DNA from: an uncultured Clostridium sp.
GTDB taxonomy: Bacteria > Bacillota > Clostridia > TANB77 > CAG-508
Length of the DNA: 64,000 nucleotides
Reading direction: 5' to 3'
Assembly (NCBI GenBank): GCA_947648215.1
Contig: CANSMW010000001.1
Coordinates: forward strand, 62,001 to 126,000
Each line of letters opens with the position of its first letter. Within the stretch, counting starts at the first letter, position 1. Of the stretch, positions 28,506 to 36,641 are shown piece by piece. The translations under genes were made by a program, and so were the position numbers. A model generated the notes under the pieces. It did not search any database, was not told where the DNA came from, and saw only the letters and a program-made list of their open reading frames with translations.

Positions 28506-28534
28506 ATTATATTACGGAATTCCTAATTTGTAAA
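28506..28534 (-). promoter_or_regulatory. Predicted promoter of the RloAB pair with internal palindrome
   Basis: On the minus strand: -35 TTTACA, 17-bp spacer, -10 TATAAT, placing the start only about 15-20 bp before the ATG. The spacer contains the palindrome GGAATTCC flanked by TTA and GTAA, a possible operator. Confidence 0.65.
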
Positions 28535-28609
28535 TATTTTTCAGTATTATTTTTATGCTTTTTGCAGATTTTATGCATTTTTCAAATAAATATTATTATT
28601 TTTTTATTT

Positions 28610-29428
28610 TTAACCTTTCTTTCTCCCAAATTTCCTATACCCAAGATAACCCGCACCACCTAATACGCCTAGTGCCACTACCGTACCTACTGCACTGCCT
28701 CCATCCTCTTCTTTCGCCATGGTATTTGTGCTATTATTCCCATTCACGCTAGCGACTGATTGCTCTGTCTTTACCGCATTCTCCTCTGGTTTTACTGGTT
28801 CCTTTACAGTAACTCTAACAGTACTACTTTTCCCATTTGCCGTAGTGGCTGTTATATCTACTACTCCACTTTTCTTAGCGACAACTTCTCCGTTTGCGTT
28901 GATGCTTGCAATATCCTCGCTACTGGATTTCCATGTGATTGTTTTATTGGTAGTATTTTCTGGTGTTATACTTGCCGTTAATGTTTGGCTTTCGCCTACT
29001 TCCATAGTTTGTAGTTTTTGTTCTATATTAATTTCAGTTGCTACAACCGTGGTATCTTTTTTCGTAACTTCTTTTACATTTGTTTTCGTATTGCTATTTG
29101 TATTTGTTTTTGTGCTTGTATTGGATTTTGTTTCGGTTTTTGTGCTTGTGTTAGATTTTGTCTCGGTTTTTGAATTTGAGGATGAACCCGATGAAGTAGT
29201 TTGTTTTGCCCCTGTTGTTGCATATGGGCAAACTCCATTTGGATGTAAATGTGCTGGATGTCCTCCACAGTGGTAGTGGTAGCTTCCTAATCCACTTTTG
29301 TTTTGGTTATCTTTATGCCCTCCGCTTGAATCAGTTCTTCCTGAATGGGCATACGTGTTTAAGCTTATAGATACTACGGCAATTATCATTAGTACAATGG
29401 ATAATAATTTTCTTTGCTTGTTTTTCAT
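28610..29428 (-). CDS. Secreted/surface protein with YHYH and Ig-like (BIG2) domains
   Basis: An N-terminal signal peptide ends near AYAHSG. It is followed by a YHYH-type domain, with GGHKD, GSYHYHCGGHPAHLH and CPYATT rich in His and Cys, probably metal binding. A Lys/Thr/Ser low-complexity linker repeats KTETKSNTST. A bacterial Ig-like domain follows (MEVGESQTLTASITPENTT, SSSEDIASINANGEV), then a C-terminal hydrophobic helix and a basic GRKKG tail, which anchor it in the membrane. 272 residues. YHYH proteins are common in Clostridia but of unknown function. Confidence 0.8.
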   Translation of the reverse strand: MKNKQRKLLSIVLMIIAVVSISLNTYAHSGRTDSSGGHKDNQNKSGLGSYHYHCGGHPAHLHPNGVCPYATTGAKQTTSSGSSSNSKTETKSNTSTKTETKSNTSTKTNTNSNTKTNVKEVTKKDTTVVATEINIEQKLQTMEVGESQTLTASITPENTTNKTITWKSSSEDIASINANGEVVAKKSGVVDITATTANGKSSTVRVTVKEPVKPEENAVKTEQSVASVNGNNSTNTMAKEEDGGSAVGTVVALGVLGGAGYLGYRKFGRKKG

Positions 29429-29464
29429 GCTTGGTCCCCCTCATTTTCGACATATTTCGACAAT

Positions 29465-29493
29465 ATTATATAAAGAAAAACAGCGAAACACAA
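29465..29493 (-). promoter_or_regulatory. Predicted promoter of the YHYH gene, overlapping a terminator
   Basis: On the minus strand: -35 TTGTGT, 17-bp spacer, -10 TATAAT. The -35 and most of the spacer lie in the loop and descending arm of the upstream gene's terminator hairpin. Confidence 0.6.
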
Positions 29494-29511
29494 TGATTTT
29501 CGCCGTTTTTC
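29475..29511 (-). terminator. Terminator of the first DUF4143 gene
   Basis: GAAAAACAGCGAAA and TTTCGCCGTTTTTC form a 14-bp stem with one mismatch. On the minus strand T-rich sequence follows. Confidence 0.7.
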
Positions 29512-29595
29512 TTTTCCACTTACTTCCATTTTGCAATTTTAATATCGTAATTATCACAATATAAATTCCTATTTTAGGGGCTTTTGCTTTTCTCC

Positions 29596-30906
29596 TTAAC
29601 TCAATTCAATAATCTTTTCAATATTTCCAATCATATATAGTGGAATATTAATTAGCCATTCTTCCTTTCGATAATCCGCCATAGATGTGCGTACATTTAT
29701 TTTCGTATTATATTTCGCCACAAAACTCTTCAAACTTTTTGCCATTAAATTTTCATTTGCTTTTACTTCAATTGGTATATTATTCCTTCCTATTTGCACA
29801 ATATAATCTAACTCCGCAATTCCTTTATCCGATGACCAATAAAAAATTGGTATACTTGTATTTGCTTTTAGTTCTTCTAGGACAAATTGTTCTGTCAGTG
29901 CTCCTTTGAATTCAACAAATATTTCATCACCCTCTAATAAAGTCATTGCATCTACTTTTGCCATTGCTGCCAATAATCCAATATCCAATATATATAATTT
30001 GAATGCACTAAAATCTTGATATGCGGATAATGGTATTTTGCAATCATTTACTCGGTTGATTTGGTAGACTAATCCACAGTCTATCAACCATGCTAGTGCT
30101 AATTCATATTCTCGTGCTCTTGCGCCTTCTTTAATTAATCCATATATAAATTTTTTATTTTCTTTGGCAAGTTGCGTTGGGATGTTATTCCATAATTGCC
30201 TAATCCTTGGAACAATAGCATTAGGTGCATGTTTTGAGAAATCCTGCTCGTAAGATTCTAGCAATCTATTTTGTATATTTCTTACTTTTTTAAAATCTTT
30301 TTCTTGGATATATGAGGTAACAACTGCTGGCATTCCTCCAATAAAATAGTATTGTTTCAAATAGTCTTTAAGCTTATTTGAAAATGCTGAAATTAGTAAG
30401 AAGTCGTTACTGTCTACCAATTTTACTAGTTCTTCTTCTCCTAATGCAATTAAAAATTCTTTAAAATTTAATGGATACAAGTCTAAAAATTCTACTTTTC
30501 CTACTGGAAATGATGTTCCTTGGTGTAGTGCTACTCCTAATAAAGAGCCAGCTGCTACAACATGATATTCATTTGCATTTTCATAAAAATATTTTAACGA
30601 AGATAAAGCACTTGGTATTTCTTGCACTTCATCAAATATAATAAGTGTATTTTCTTTTTCTATATTAACTCCTGATTCTATTTTTAATCCTTGTACAATT
30701 CTTTCAATATCTAAATCCCCTTCAAATAATTTTCTCATTCTTTCATTATCATCAAAATTAATATATGCGCACTTTTCATAAAAATTTTTTCCAAATTCTT
30801 TCATAAGCCAAGTTTTCCCAACTTGTCTTGCTCCTCTTATAATTAATGGCATTCTATCTTTCGTATTTTTCCATTCTTCTAATTGTTTTATTGCTTGCCT
30901 ATACAT
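29596..30906 (-). CDS. AAA_14/DUF4143 ATPase
   Basis: The N-terminal ATPase domain has Walker A GARQVGKTW (about residues 25-33) and Walker B LIIFDEVQEIP. The sensor region AAGSLLGVAL follows. The C-terminal DUF4143 domain contains ELDYIVQIG and IPIEVKANEN, resembling a PD-(D/E)xK nuclease core (Asp, then Glu-x-Lys). 436 residues, the usual length. Such proteins are very common in gut anaerobes and archaea, and their role is not established. A paralogue lies directly upstream. Confidence 0.88.
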   Translation of the reverse strand: MYRQAIKQLEEWKNTKDRMPLIIRGARQVGKTWLMKEFGKNFYEKCAYINFDDNERMRKLFEGDLDIERIVQGLKIESGVNIEKENTLIIFDEVQEIPSALSSLKYFYENANEYHVVAAGSLLGVALHQGTSFPVGKVEFLDLYPLNFKEFLIALGEEELVKLVDSNDFLLISAFSNKLKDYLKQYYFIGGMPAVVTSYIQEKDFKKVRNIQNRLLESYEQDFSKHAPNAIVPRIRQLWNNIPTQLAKENKKFIYGLIKEGARAREYELALAWLIDCGLVYQINRVNDCKIPLSAYQDFSAFKLYILDIGLLAAMAKVDAMTLLEGDEIFVEFKGALTEQFVLEELKANTSIPIFYWSSDKGIAELDYIVQIGRNNIPIEVKANENLMAKSLKSFVAKYNTKINVRTSMADYRKEEWLINIPLYMIGNIEKIIELS

Positions 30907-30934
30907 TTTATCACCCTCTATCTATTATATGTAT

Positions 30935-30962
30935 ATTATAACATAAAAATCACAAAATTCAA
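30935..30962 (-). promoter_or_regulatory. Predicted promoter of the first DUF4143 gene, overlapping a hairpin
   Basis: On the minus strand: -35 TTGAAT, 16-bp spacer, -10 TATAAT. The -35 is in the loop and arm of the hairpin at 30945-30980. Confidence 0.6.
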
Positions 30963-30980
30963 ACGAATTTTGTGATTTTT
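30945..30980. terminator. Perfect hairpin, first copy
   Basis: AAAAATCACAAAATTC and its exact complement form a 16-bp stem with loop AAAC, T-runs on both sides. It terminates the second DUF4143 gene. An identical hairpin is at 32594-32629. Confidence 0.8.
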
Positions 30981-31064
30981 CTCACATTTTGTAAATGATT
31001 ATCGTGATGCATTGCACATTTATCAAACGAATTTCATTTCCATATAAGGTCCATCTTCTAATTT

Positions 31065-32369
31065 CTATTTGATACAAAATGCTGCATACAATGGAATGGA
31101 TTTAATTCCATTTGTAAATCCAAAGTTTTTTGTTGATACCCTTACCCCATATTTCGGATTATATTTTTCCATATAGACTTTTAAACTTTTTGATTGTGTA
31201 TTATCGCTTGCTTTTACTTCAACTGGAATAATTCCGTCTTCATTATATAGTACGAAATCGATTTCTGCTTTATTACCAGATTGCCAATAATATAAGGGAA
31301 TATTATTGGTTGCTAACTGTATAGCAATATAGTTTTCTGCTATCACTCCTTTAAACATCATATCTAAATTAAGCATAATATCTCTATACGCTATTTGTGA
31401 TAACTCTGTAAATATTCCTGTATCGCTAAAATATAATTTGAATTTCTCTGTATTTTCGTATGGCTTTAATGGTATTTCTATTTTGTTTAGTAAATTGCAC
31501 TTATATACCATTTTACTTGACACTAACCAATCAATTGCTGATTCATAACTACTTTTGGTTGCTCCTTCTTTTAATAATGAATATCGAAATTTTTTGTCTT
31601 CTTTTCCTAATTGTTTTGGTATGCTATTATATACTGTTTCTATTTTAACAGTTTCTGATGAGTTCGTTGTATATTTTCCCATGTCTGTAATATAGGAAGA
31701 TATAATCGATTGTAGTTCTATTGGGTTATATAACATAATGTCTGTGTTCTTTTTTATAAATTCTTTTACACAAGCTGGCATCCCCCCTATACACAAATAA
31801 TATCGATATAATTCTATTAATTTGTCATGTATAATTAGCGGTTCTAATGTTTGGTACGATTCTTTTATTGCCTCTACCCACATGTCTTTTTTTAGTGCTA
31901 ATAAAAATTCTTCAAAATCCATAGGGTACATATTTCTTATGAGCACTTTTCCTACTGGAAATGAGGATCGAAATCGGTTTAATTTTACTTCTAATAGGCT
32001 TCCAGTGCATATAATTTTATAGGGTAAAGCATGTTCACAAAAGTATTTTAGTGAAGTAATTGCTCTTTCGGAAACTTGGATCTCGTCAAAAAACAAAATG
32101 GTATCCTCTACATTAATTTTTATATCTTTATATAGCTCTATATTTTTTATTATTTCTTCTGGTTGTAGTGTTTGTTCAAAAACCATTTTAATTTTTTCTT
32201 CTAAATCTAAATTAATATAGACATATTCTTTAAAATTCTCTTTACAAAATTGATTAATTAAATATGTTTTTCCAATTTGTCTTGCACCAATTATCATTAA
32301 AGGAATTTCTATTTGATTATCTTTCCATTCTTTTAAAGTTTGATAAAATTTTCTTTCCATTTCAAACAC
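31065..32369 (-). CDS. AAA_14/DUF4143 ATPase (paralogue)
   Basis: Same architecture as the gene at 29596. Walker A is GARQIGKTYL, Walker B TILFFDEIQVSE, sensor region CTGSLLEVKL. The C-terminal DUF4143 region has AEIDFVLYNEDG and IPVEVKASDN. 434 residues. The two proteins are clearly related but well diverged, so they are not a recent duplication. Its promoter (32381-32409) lies in the last unit of a 33-bp tandem repeat, which suggests control by a protein binding the repeats. Function unknown. Confidence 0.87.
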   Translation of the reverse strand: MFEMERKFYQTLKEWKDNQIEIPLMIIGARQIGKTYLINQFCKENFKEYVYINLDLEEKIKMVFEQTLQPEEIIKNIELYKDIKINVEDTILFFDEIQVSERAITSLKYFCEHALPYKIICTGSLLEVKLNRFRSSFPVGKVLIRNMYPMDFEEFLLALKKDMWVEAIKESYQTLEPLIIHDKLIELYRYYLCIGGMPACVKEFIKKNTDIMLYNPIELQSIISSYITDMGKYTTNSSETVKIETVYNSIPKQLGKEDKKFRYSLLKEGATKSSYESAIDWLVSSKMVYKCNLLNKIEIPLKPYENTEKFKLYFSDTGIFTELSQIAYRDIMLNLDMMFKGVIAENYIAIQLATNNIPLYYWQSGNKAEIDFVLYNEDGIIPVEVKASDNTQSKSLKVYMEKYNPKYGVRVSTKNFGFTNGIKSIPLYAAFCIK

Positions 32370-32380
32370 GTCTTACTTAT

Positions 32381-32409
32381 AATATACACTTTTTTATAAA
32401 AAAATGCAA
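32381..32409 (-). promoter_or_regulatory. Predicted promoter of the second DUF4143 gene
   Basis: On the minus strand: -35 TTGCAT, 17-bp spacer, -10 TATATT, ending 12 bp before the ATG. It overlaps the promoter-proximal unit of the tandem repeat. Confidence 0.6.
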
Positions 32410-32613
32410 CTTTTGGGTACCACTTTTTAAGTAAAAATCAAACTTTTTAATACCACTTTTTATCAAACATTAAACTTTTTAATATCACTTTCTTACAAAA
32501 ACTCATGTTTTTTATACCACTTTTGTTTTAAAATTACATATTTTCGATACCACTTTTGTTGCAAAATTGCATGTTTTTGACACCACTTTTTAAAAAAATC
32601 ACAAAATTCAAAC
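32385..32613. repeat. Seven-unit 32-33 bp degenerate tandem repeat
   Basis: Units begin at 32385, 32418, 32451, 32483, 32515, 32548 and 32581 with TACCACTTTT or a close variant, then A-rich and T-rich blocks ending TTTTnA. Spacing is 33, 33, 32, 32, 33 and 33 bp, close to three helical turns. The last unit runs into the 32594 hairpin. It fills the gap between the LCP gene and the DUF4143 gene. Confidence 0.8.
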
Positions 32614-32629
32614 GAATTTTGTGATTTTT
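32594..32629. terminator. Perfect hairpin, second copy
   Basis: The same 16-bp stem and AAAC loop as at 30945-30980, here 29 bp after the LCP stop, so it terminates the LCP gene. Confidence 0.8.
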
Positions 32630-32657
32630 CTAACATTTTATAAACAAACGCTTTATT

Positions 32658-33725
32658 TTATTTACTATACCCCGTCTTCTTCACAATCTTATTGCTAATT
32701 TCCTTTACCTTCTCACTTGGCTCATAATTGCTTTGTCCATATACTTTTTGGTGTAGTTCTCTTACATTAGACTCTAGTGTAATTGGTGGTCCATACCATA
32801 CGCCATTAATAGTTGCTCCTTTTGTGTTATATGGCCAACCGGTACTGTCTACAATTTTATAGGTTGCTACTTGTGGTGCAAGGGATAGGATTTCTCCAGA
32901 ATTTATATTGGTATATACTACTGGAAGTAGTTTATCGGCTAATGAGTTTAGTTGTGTTACACTCATTTTCTTTGCCTTGTTCATTACTGCCATCATAATA
33001 TCTCTCATTCTTTCCGTACGTTTGTAGTCTCCTCCTGCTGTATAACGAATTCTTCCATAAGCTAATGCTTGTACACCATTTAGATTTTGAGTTCCCGCTT
33101 TGGTAATATGGTTTGCATTATGTTTGGTTACTTTGTTAATTTCATCAATATAACCATTAATGTATTTTAACTCACTATTGGTAATCTCCATACTAACTCC
33201 ACCAACGGCATTTACAATATCAACAACCGAATCAAAGTTAACGGTTACAAATTCTTTTATGTTTAAGTCTAGGTTTGTGTTTAGGGTACTCATAGCAAGA
33301 GCCGCTCCTCCATAGGAATAGGCATGTGTTACTTTATCTAGGCTTCTTCCAGTTAGTTCTAAATAGGTATCACGGTAAACTGAGGTTAGTTTTACCTCTT
33401 TATTTTTTTCATCAATAGTTGCTAGTATAATACAATCACTTCTTGTTCCTTTTTCTAATTGATTGCTTCTACTATCTACTCCAAATATTGCAATGGTACG
33501 GTATCCATTTAGTTTGTCGTCTACTCCCTCGTTTACTTCAATTTGACTTTCGTCAATTTCGACATAATTTAGTTTTCCTAATTTATCTTGTACATACCAA
33601 AATCCTATTCCTGCTACAATTCCTACTAGTATTACTAAAATTACTAAAATAATTAGCATGATTTTTCCAAATTTTCGTAATCCTGTTTTTTTCTTTTTTT
33701 CTTTTCTTGTTTCATTTTCTCTCAT
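32658..33725 (-). CDS. LytR-CpsA-Psr family protein
   Basis: Second LCP enzyme of the window. A lysine-rich cytoplasmic N-terminus leads into one membrane helix (about residues 20-42). The LCP domain has TIAIFGVDSRSNQ, LTSVYRDTYLEL (aligning with the IPRDT arginine motif), and GRIRYTAGGDYKRTERMRDI. The ATG at 33725 with AAAGGAAG is preferred to an upstream in-frame start. 355 residues. It stands alone, so it probably serves a general wall polymer. Downstream are the hairpin terminator and the tandem repeat. Confidence 0.9.
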   Translation of the reverse strand: MRENETRKEKKKKTGLRKFGKIMLIILVILVILVGIVAGIGFWYVQDKLGKLNYVEIDESQIEVNEGVDDKLNGYRTIAIFGVDSRSNQLEKGTRSDCIILATIDEKNKEVKLTSVYRDTYLELTGRSLDKVTHAYSYGGAALAMSTLNTNLDLNIKEFVTVNFDSVVDIVNAVGGVSMEITNSELKYINGYIDEINKVTKHNANHITKAGTQNLNGVQALAYGRIRYTAGGDYKRTERMRDIMMAVMNKAKKMSVTQLNSLADKLLPVVYTNINSGEILSLAPQVATYKIVDSTGWPYNTKGATINGVWYGPPITLESNVRELHQKVYGQSNYEPSEKVKEISNKIVKKTGYSK

Positions 33726-33779
33726 AATTTCTTCCTTTCTCACTTTTTCCTATTTCCCCTTTTTATTTTTATAAAAAAT

Positions 33780-35496
33780 TTACATTTTTTCTGGCATTTC
33801 GATTCCTAATAAACCAGCTCCTAGTTTTAGCACCAAATTCGTTACATAAGTTAAATAGACTCTTGCTTTTTGCAAGGTTTTGTCCTCTACCATAATTTTG
33901 TTTTCATTATAAAAACTACTATAGGCTTTCGCAAGGTCGATTAAATACCTTGAAAGAATGGAAGGCTCATTTTTGTTTGCCGTATTTCGAAGGGTTTCTG
34001 GGTAAGCGTATATTAGTTTTAACACCTTATATGCCTCTTGTTCGAATAGGGCTTCCATGGATACTTCTGAAAGTTTTGGAAGAGTTTGTACTTTTTTTAG
34101 TACACTATTGGTTCGTACATAGGTATATTGAATGTATGGACCAGTTTCGCCATTGAAATTTAAAATGACATCCCAATCAAAAATTTCGTCTTTTATTCTA
34201 CTGCCAGAAAGGTCGTTGTAAATCACGGCTCCAATTCCTACTTTTTTTGCACTCTCTTCTTTTTCTTCCTTCGTTAATTCTGGATTTTTTTCCTGAATAA
34301 TGTTCTTAACACGTGCAATTGCTTCTTGTAGTAATTCTTCTACTTTAATAACATTTCCTTCACGTGTGGACATTTTTCCACTTTTTAAATGAACCATTCC
34401 ATAGGAAATATGCTCTAATCCTTTTTGGCATTTTTCGGATATGCCTAGTAATTTTGCTACTTCAAAAATTTGTTTAAAATGTAGATTTTGTTCATATGCT
34501 ACTACATATAAACATTTATCAAAATCATAGGTTCTTGCACGGTAAAGAATAGCTGCTAAATCTCTTGTGGCATAAATAGTAGAACCATTGGATTTACAAA
34601 TCATACATGGTGACATGTTTTGTTCGGCTAAATCGATAATTTTAGCCCCTTCGGATTCTTCTAGCTTTCCTGTTTTTTCTAATAGTTCGATTACTTCGTT
34701 TGTTTTGTCTGCATAAAAGGCTTCTCCGTTTAAAGAGTCGAAATGAATGTTTAATAAATCATAAATACGATAAAATTCTTTCAAACTAAGGTCACGAAAC
34801 TCTTGCCAAATTTGGGTGCAATATTCGTCTCCTTGTTCTAGTTTTTTAAAATTATCTCTACATATGTCTAAAACCGCTTCCTCTTCTTTGCAAAGCTCAT
34901 TAATTCTTACATAGATATCCATTAGTTGTTCGATTGGGTTTTCCTCTAAGTTGTATTCCTGTCCCCATCGTTTATAGCCTTCTATCATTTTTCCAAATTG
35001 TGTACCATAATCGCCTAAGTGGTTAATTCCTATTGTTTCATAACCAAGTGTTTGATAGATGTTATATAAGGCTCGTCCAATTAAGGTGGTTCTTAAATGC
35101 CCTATATGGAATGGTTTTGCAATATTGGGCGAGGAGTATTCCACGATTACCGTTTTTCCTTCTCCTAGTTTTTGTATGCCATAGCTTTCTTTTTTCTTTT
35201 CAATTTCGTTTAATACTTCTTTTACTAATGCTTGTTTTTGAATGGTAAAGTTTATGTATCCACCCACAATTTCTACTTTTTCAATATCTGTACCGTGAAA
35301 TGGTTATTTTTTCTTTTATTTCCTCTGCAATTAACATTGGCGATTTTCCAAATTGTTTGGCAAAACGAAAACAAGGTAGTGCATAGTCTCCTTTGGTTTC
35401 GTCTTTTGGTTTTTCTATCATATCTTGTAGTTCTTCTTTTGATAGGTCGATTGCTTGTGTTAGGCACCCTGCAATCTCTTCTTTAAAATCTTTCAT
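33780..35496 (-). CDS. argS: Arginyl-tRNA synthetase, with +1 shift site
   Basis: Charges tRNA-Arg. The N-terminal Add1 domain (from the ATG at 35496, with AAGGTGAG upstream) is read for 67 codons, then meets CGG at 35293-35295. The zero frame ends three codons later (TAC AGA TAT, then TGA). The +1 frame resumes with TDIEKVEIVGGYINF and runs through the HIGH motif in NIAKPFHIGHLRTT, the MSTREGN motif, and the anticodon-binding domain to the stop at 33780. The reconstructed 571 residues are normal for ArgRS. As ArgRS is essential, the shift must be tolerated or the sequence wrong. The shift codon is itself an Arg codon. Confidence 0.92.
35293..35295 (-). other. In-frame CGG with +1 shift, argS
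   Basis: Sense codons ATT TCA CGG TAC AGA TAT TGA in the zero frame. Skipping the C gives GGT ACA GAT ATT GAA, continuing ArgRS. It is codon 68 from the ATG at 35496. Confidence 0.8.
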
Positions 35497-35809
35497 TTTC
35501 TCTCACCTTCTTTGTTGTATTTTCTAGTCTATTCAAATTACATTCTAAGAACCCTCCGTCAGTCCTTCGGACTGCCACTACGTATAAGATATCTGTAAGA
35601 CTCACTAACGTTCGTTAACAGCTATCTTAACCTCCCTTAAATAAAGGAGGCTTTTATAGGGTTAGCCTTTGTAAGAAGGTCACAGTGGTGTCATGAGTTT
35701 TGGGTATTCCCACAAACGGTGCCCCTACATATGTCCATTTCTATGTTAAAAACTTAGTATAAAGGCCCCTTTACTTAAGGGGGCTGTCGCCGATAGGCGA
35801 CTGGGGGTT
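35497..35809. other. Gene-free region filled with palindromic repeats
   Basis: Holds a split type A element (35550-35660), a degenerate type B element (35701-35733) and an intact type A element (35761-35812). No ORF with a ribosome-binding site was seen. The split element has its AAGAACCCTCCGTCAGTCC part and its CCTCCCTTAAATAAAGGAGG part separated by about 50 bp containing its own dyad, AAGATATCTG and CAGCTATCTT. Confidence 0.65.
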
Positions 35810-35812
35810 CTA
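35761..35812. repeat. Type A palindromic repeat ending in the Yip1-like stop codon
   Basis: AAAGGCCCCTTTACTTAAGG, then GGGCTGTCGCC/GGCGAC hairpin and GGGGGTTCTA. The final CTA is the TAG stop of the minus-strand gene. Confidence 0.75.
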
Positions 35813-36505
35813 TTTCATATAAATCCCCAATAGCGAAACTACCACATAAACTACATAGAAAATTGCTTCGATTGCTACGAATTTTTTGAAGAATTTTGAG
35901 TTTTGTTCTTCTCCAATAACCGATTTCATAGCAAAATAGGTTAGTACTACACTAATGACATTGCAAAGTGATGCAAATGGGCTGGTTATTTTTCCTATGT
36001 TACTATCCATAATGGTTAGTAAGGATACGGCTGCTCCTATGATTACTGGAATTTTCGCGGTTACAATTGCTGTTATGGTGGTTATTAATGATTTTTTGTT
36101 TTCTTTGTTCATCATATACACAATTCCAGAAAGTACAATAACCCCTACAAGTGGTGCAATTACTGCCTTGATAAAGCTTAAGATTTGTTCAAATGCAAAT
36201 CGAAATGTAAAGGTTCTTCCTATATAATAGGTTCCAAATATTTTACTTACAAAAATAATGACCATCCATACAATCATGAAAATAATGGCTGTTTTAAAGT
36301 GTTTGTTGGTAGTATCGTTTACAATTTGTTTTATTGTTCCAAATGGGTCTTTTACCATTGAACTAACAAAACCAGTTGCCTCTTTGGCATCGTTTTTAAT
36401 ATCTACATTTTTAATGGTTTCTTTTACTTGATTTACGGTATCTACTGTTTCTTTTTTGATTTCTTCTGTATTCACGTTTTGCTCTGTATTTTTATTTTCT
36501 TCCAT
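35810..36505 (-). CDS. Yip1-like integral membrane protein
   Basis: An acidic, glutamine/lysine-rich cytoplasmic N-terminus of about 70 residues precedes five membrane helices, a topology typical of the Yip1/DUF1282-like family. The N-terminal half has a helical stretch with KKETVDTVNQVKETIKN. 231 residues. It lies between argS and pfkA, with type A repeats at both ends; its own stop codon is inside one. No catalytic motif. The family call is moderate and function unknown. Confidence 0.65.
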   Translation of the reverse strand: MEENKNTEQNVNTEEIKKETVDTVNQVKETIKNVDIKNDAKEATGFVSSMVKDPFGTIKQIVNDTTNKHFKTAIIFMIVWMVIIFVSKIFGTYYIGRTFTFRFAFEQILSFIKAVIAPLVGVIVLSGIVYMMNKENKKSLITTITAIVTAKIPVIIGAAVSLLTIMDSNIGKITSPFASLCNVISVVLTYFAMKSVIGEEQNSKFFKKFVAIEAIFYVVYVVVSLLGIYMK

Positions 36506-36573
36506 CCTCTTTACTCCTCTTTCTTTTTTCTATTTATATTCATTACTACTCTTATCTATACTTATTTTAGCGA

Positions 36574-36624
36574 AAAGGTCCCTTTACTTAAGGGGGCTGT
36601 CACTATAGGTGACTGGGGGTTCTT
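36574..36624. repeat. Type A palindromic repeat downstream of pfkA
   Basis: AAGGTCCCTTTACTTAAGGG, then GGCTGTCACTATAGGTGAC and GGGGGTTCTTA. It lies 18 bp beyond the pfkA stop, in terminator position. Confidence 0.7.
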
Positions 36625-36641
36625 ACCTCTTGTTTATCCTT

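Noticed and set aside
32385-32613. CRISPR array
   Set aside because: The period is a constant 32-33 bp with degenerate units and no separate repeat/spacer alternation; no cas gene is present.
35497-35560. T-box leaders for argS or metG
   Set aside because: The sequence before argS shows no T-box motif or antiterminator, and only about 20 bp separate metG from the next gene upstream.
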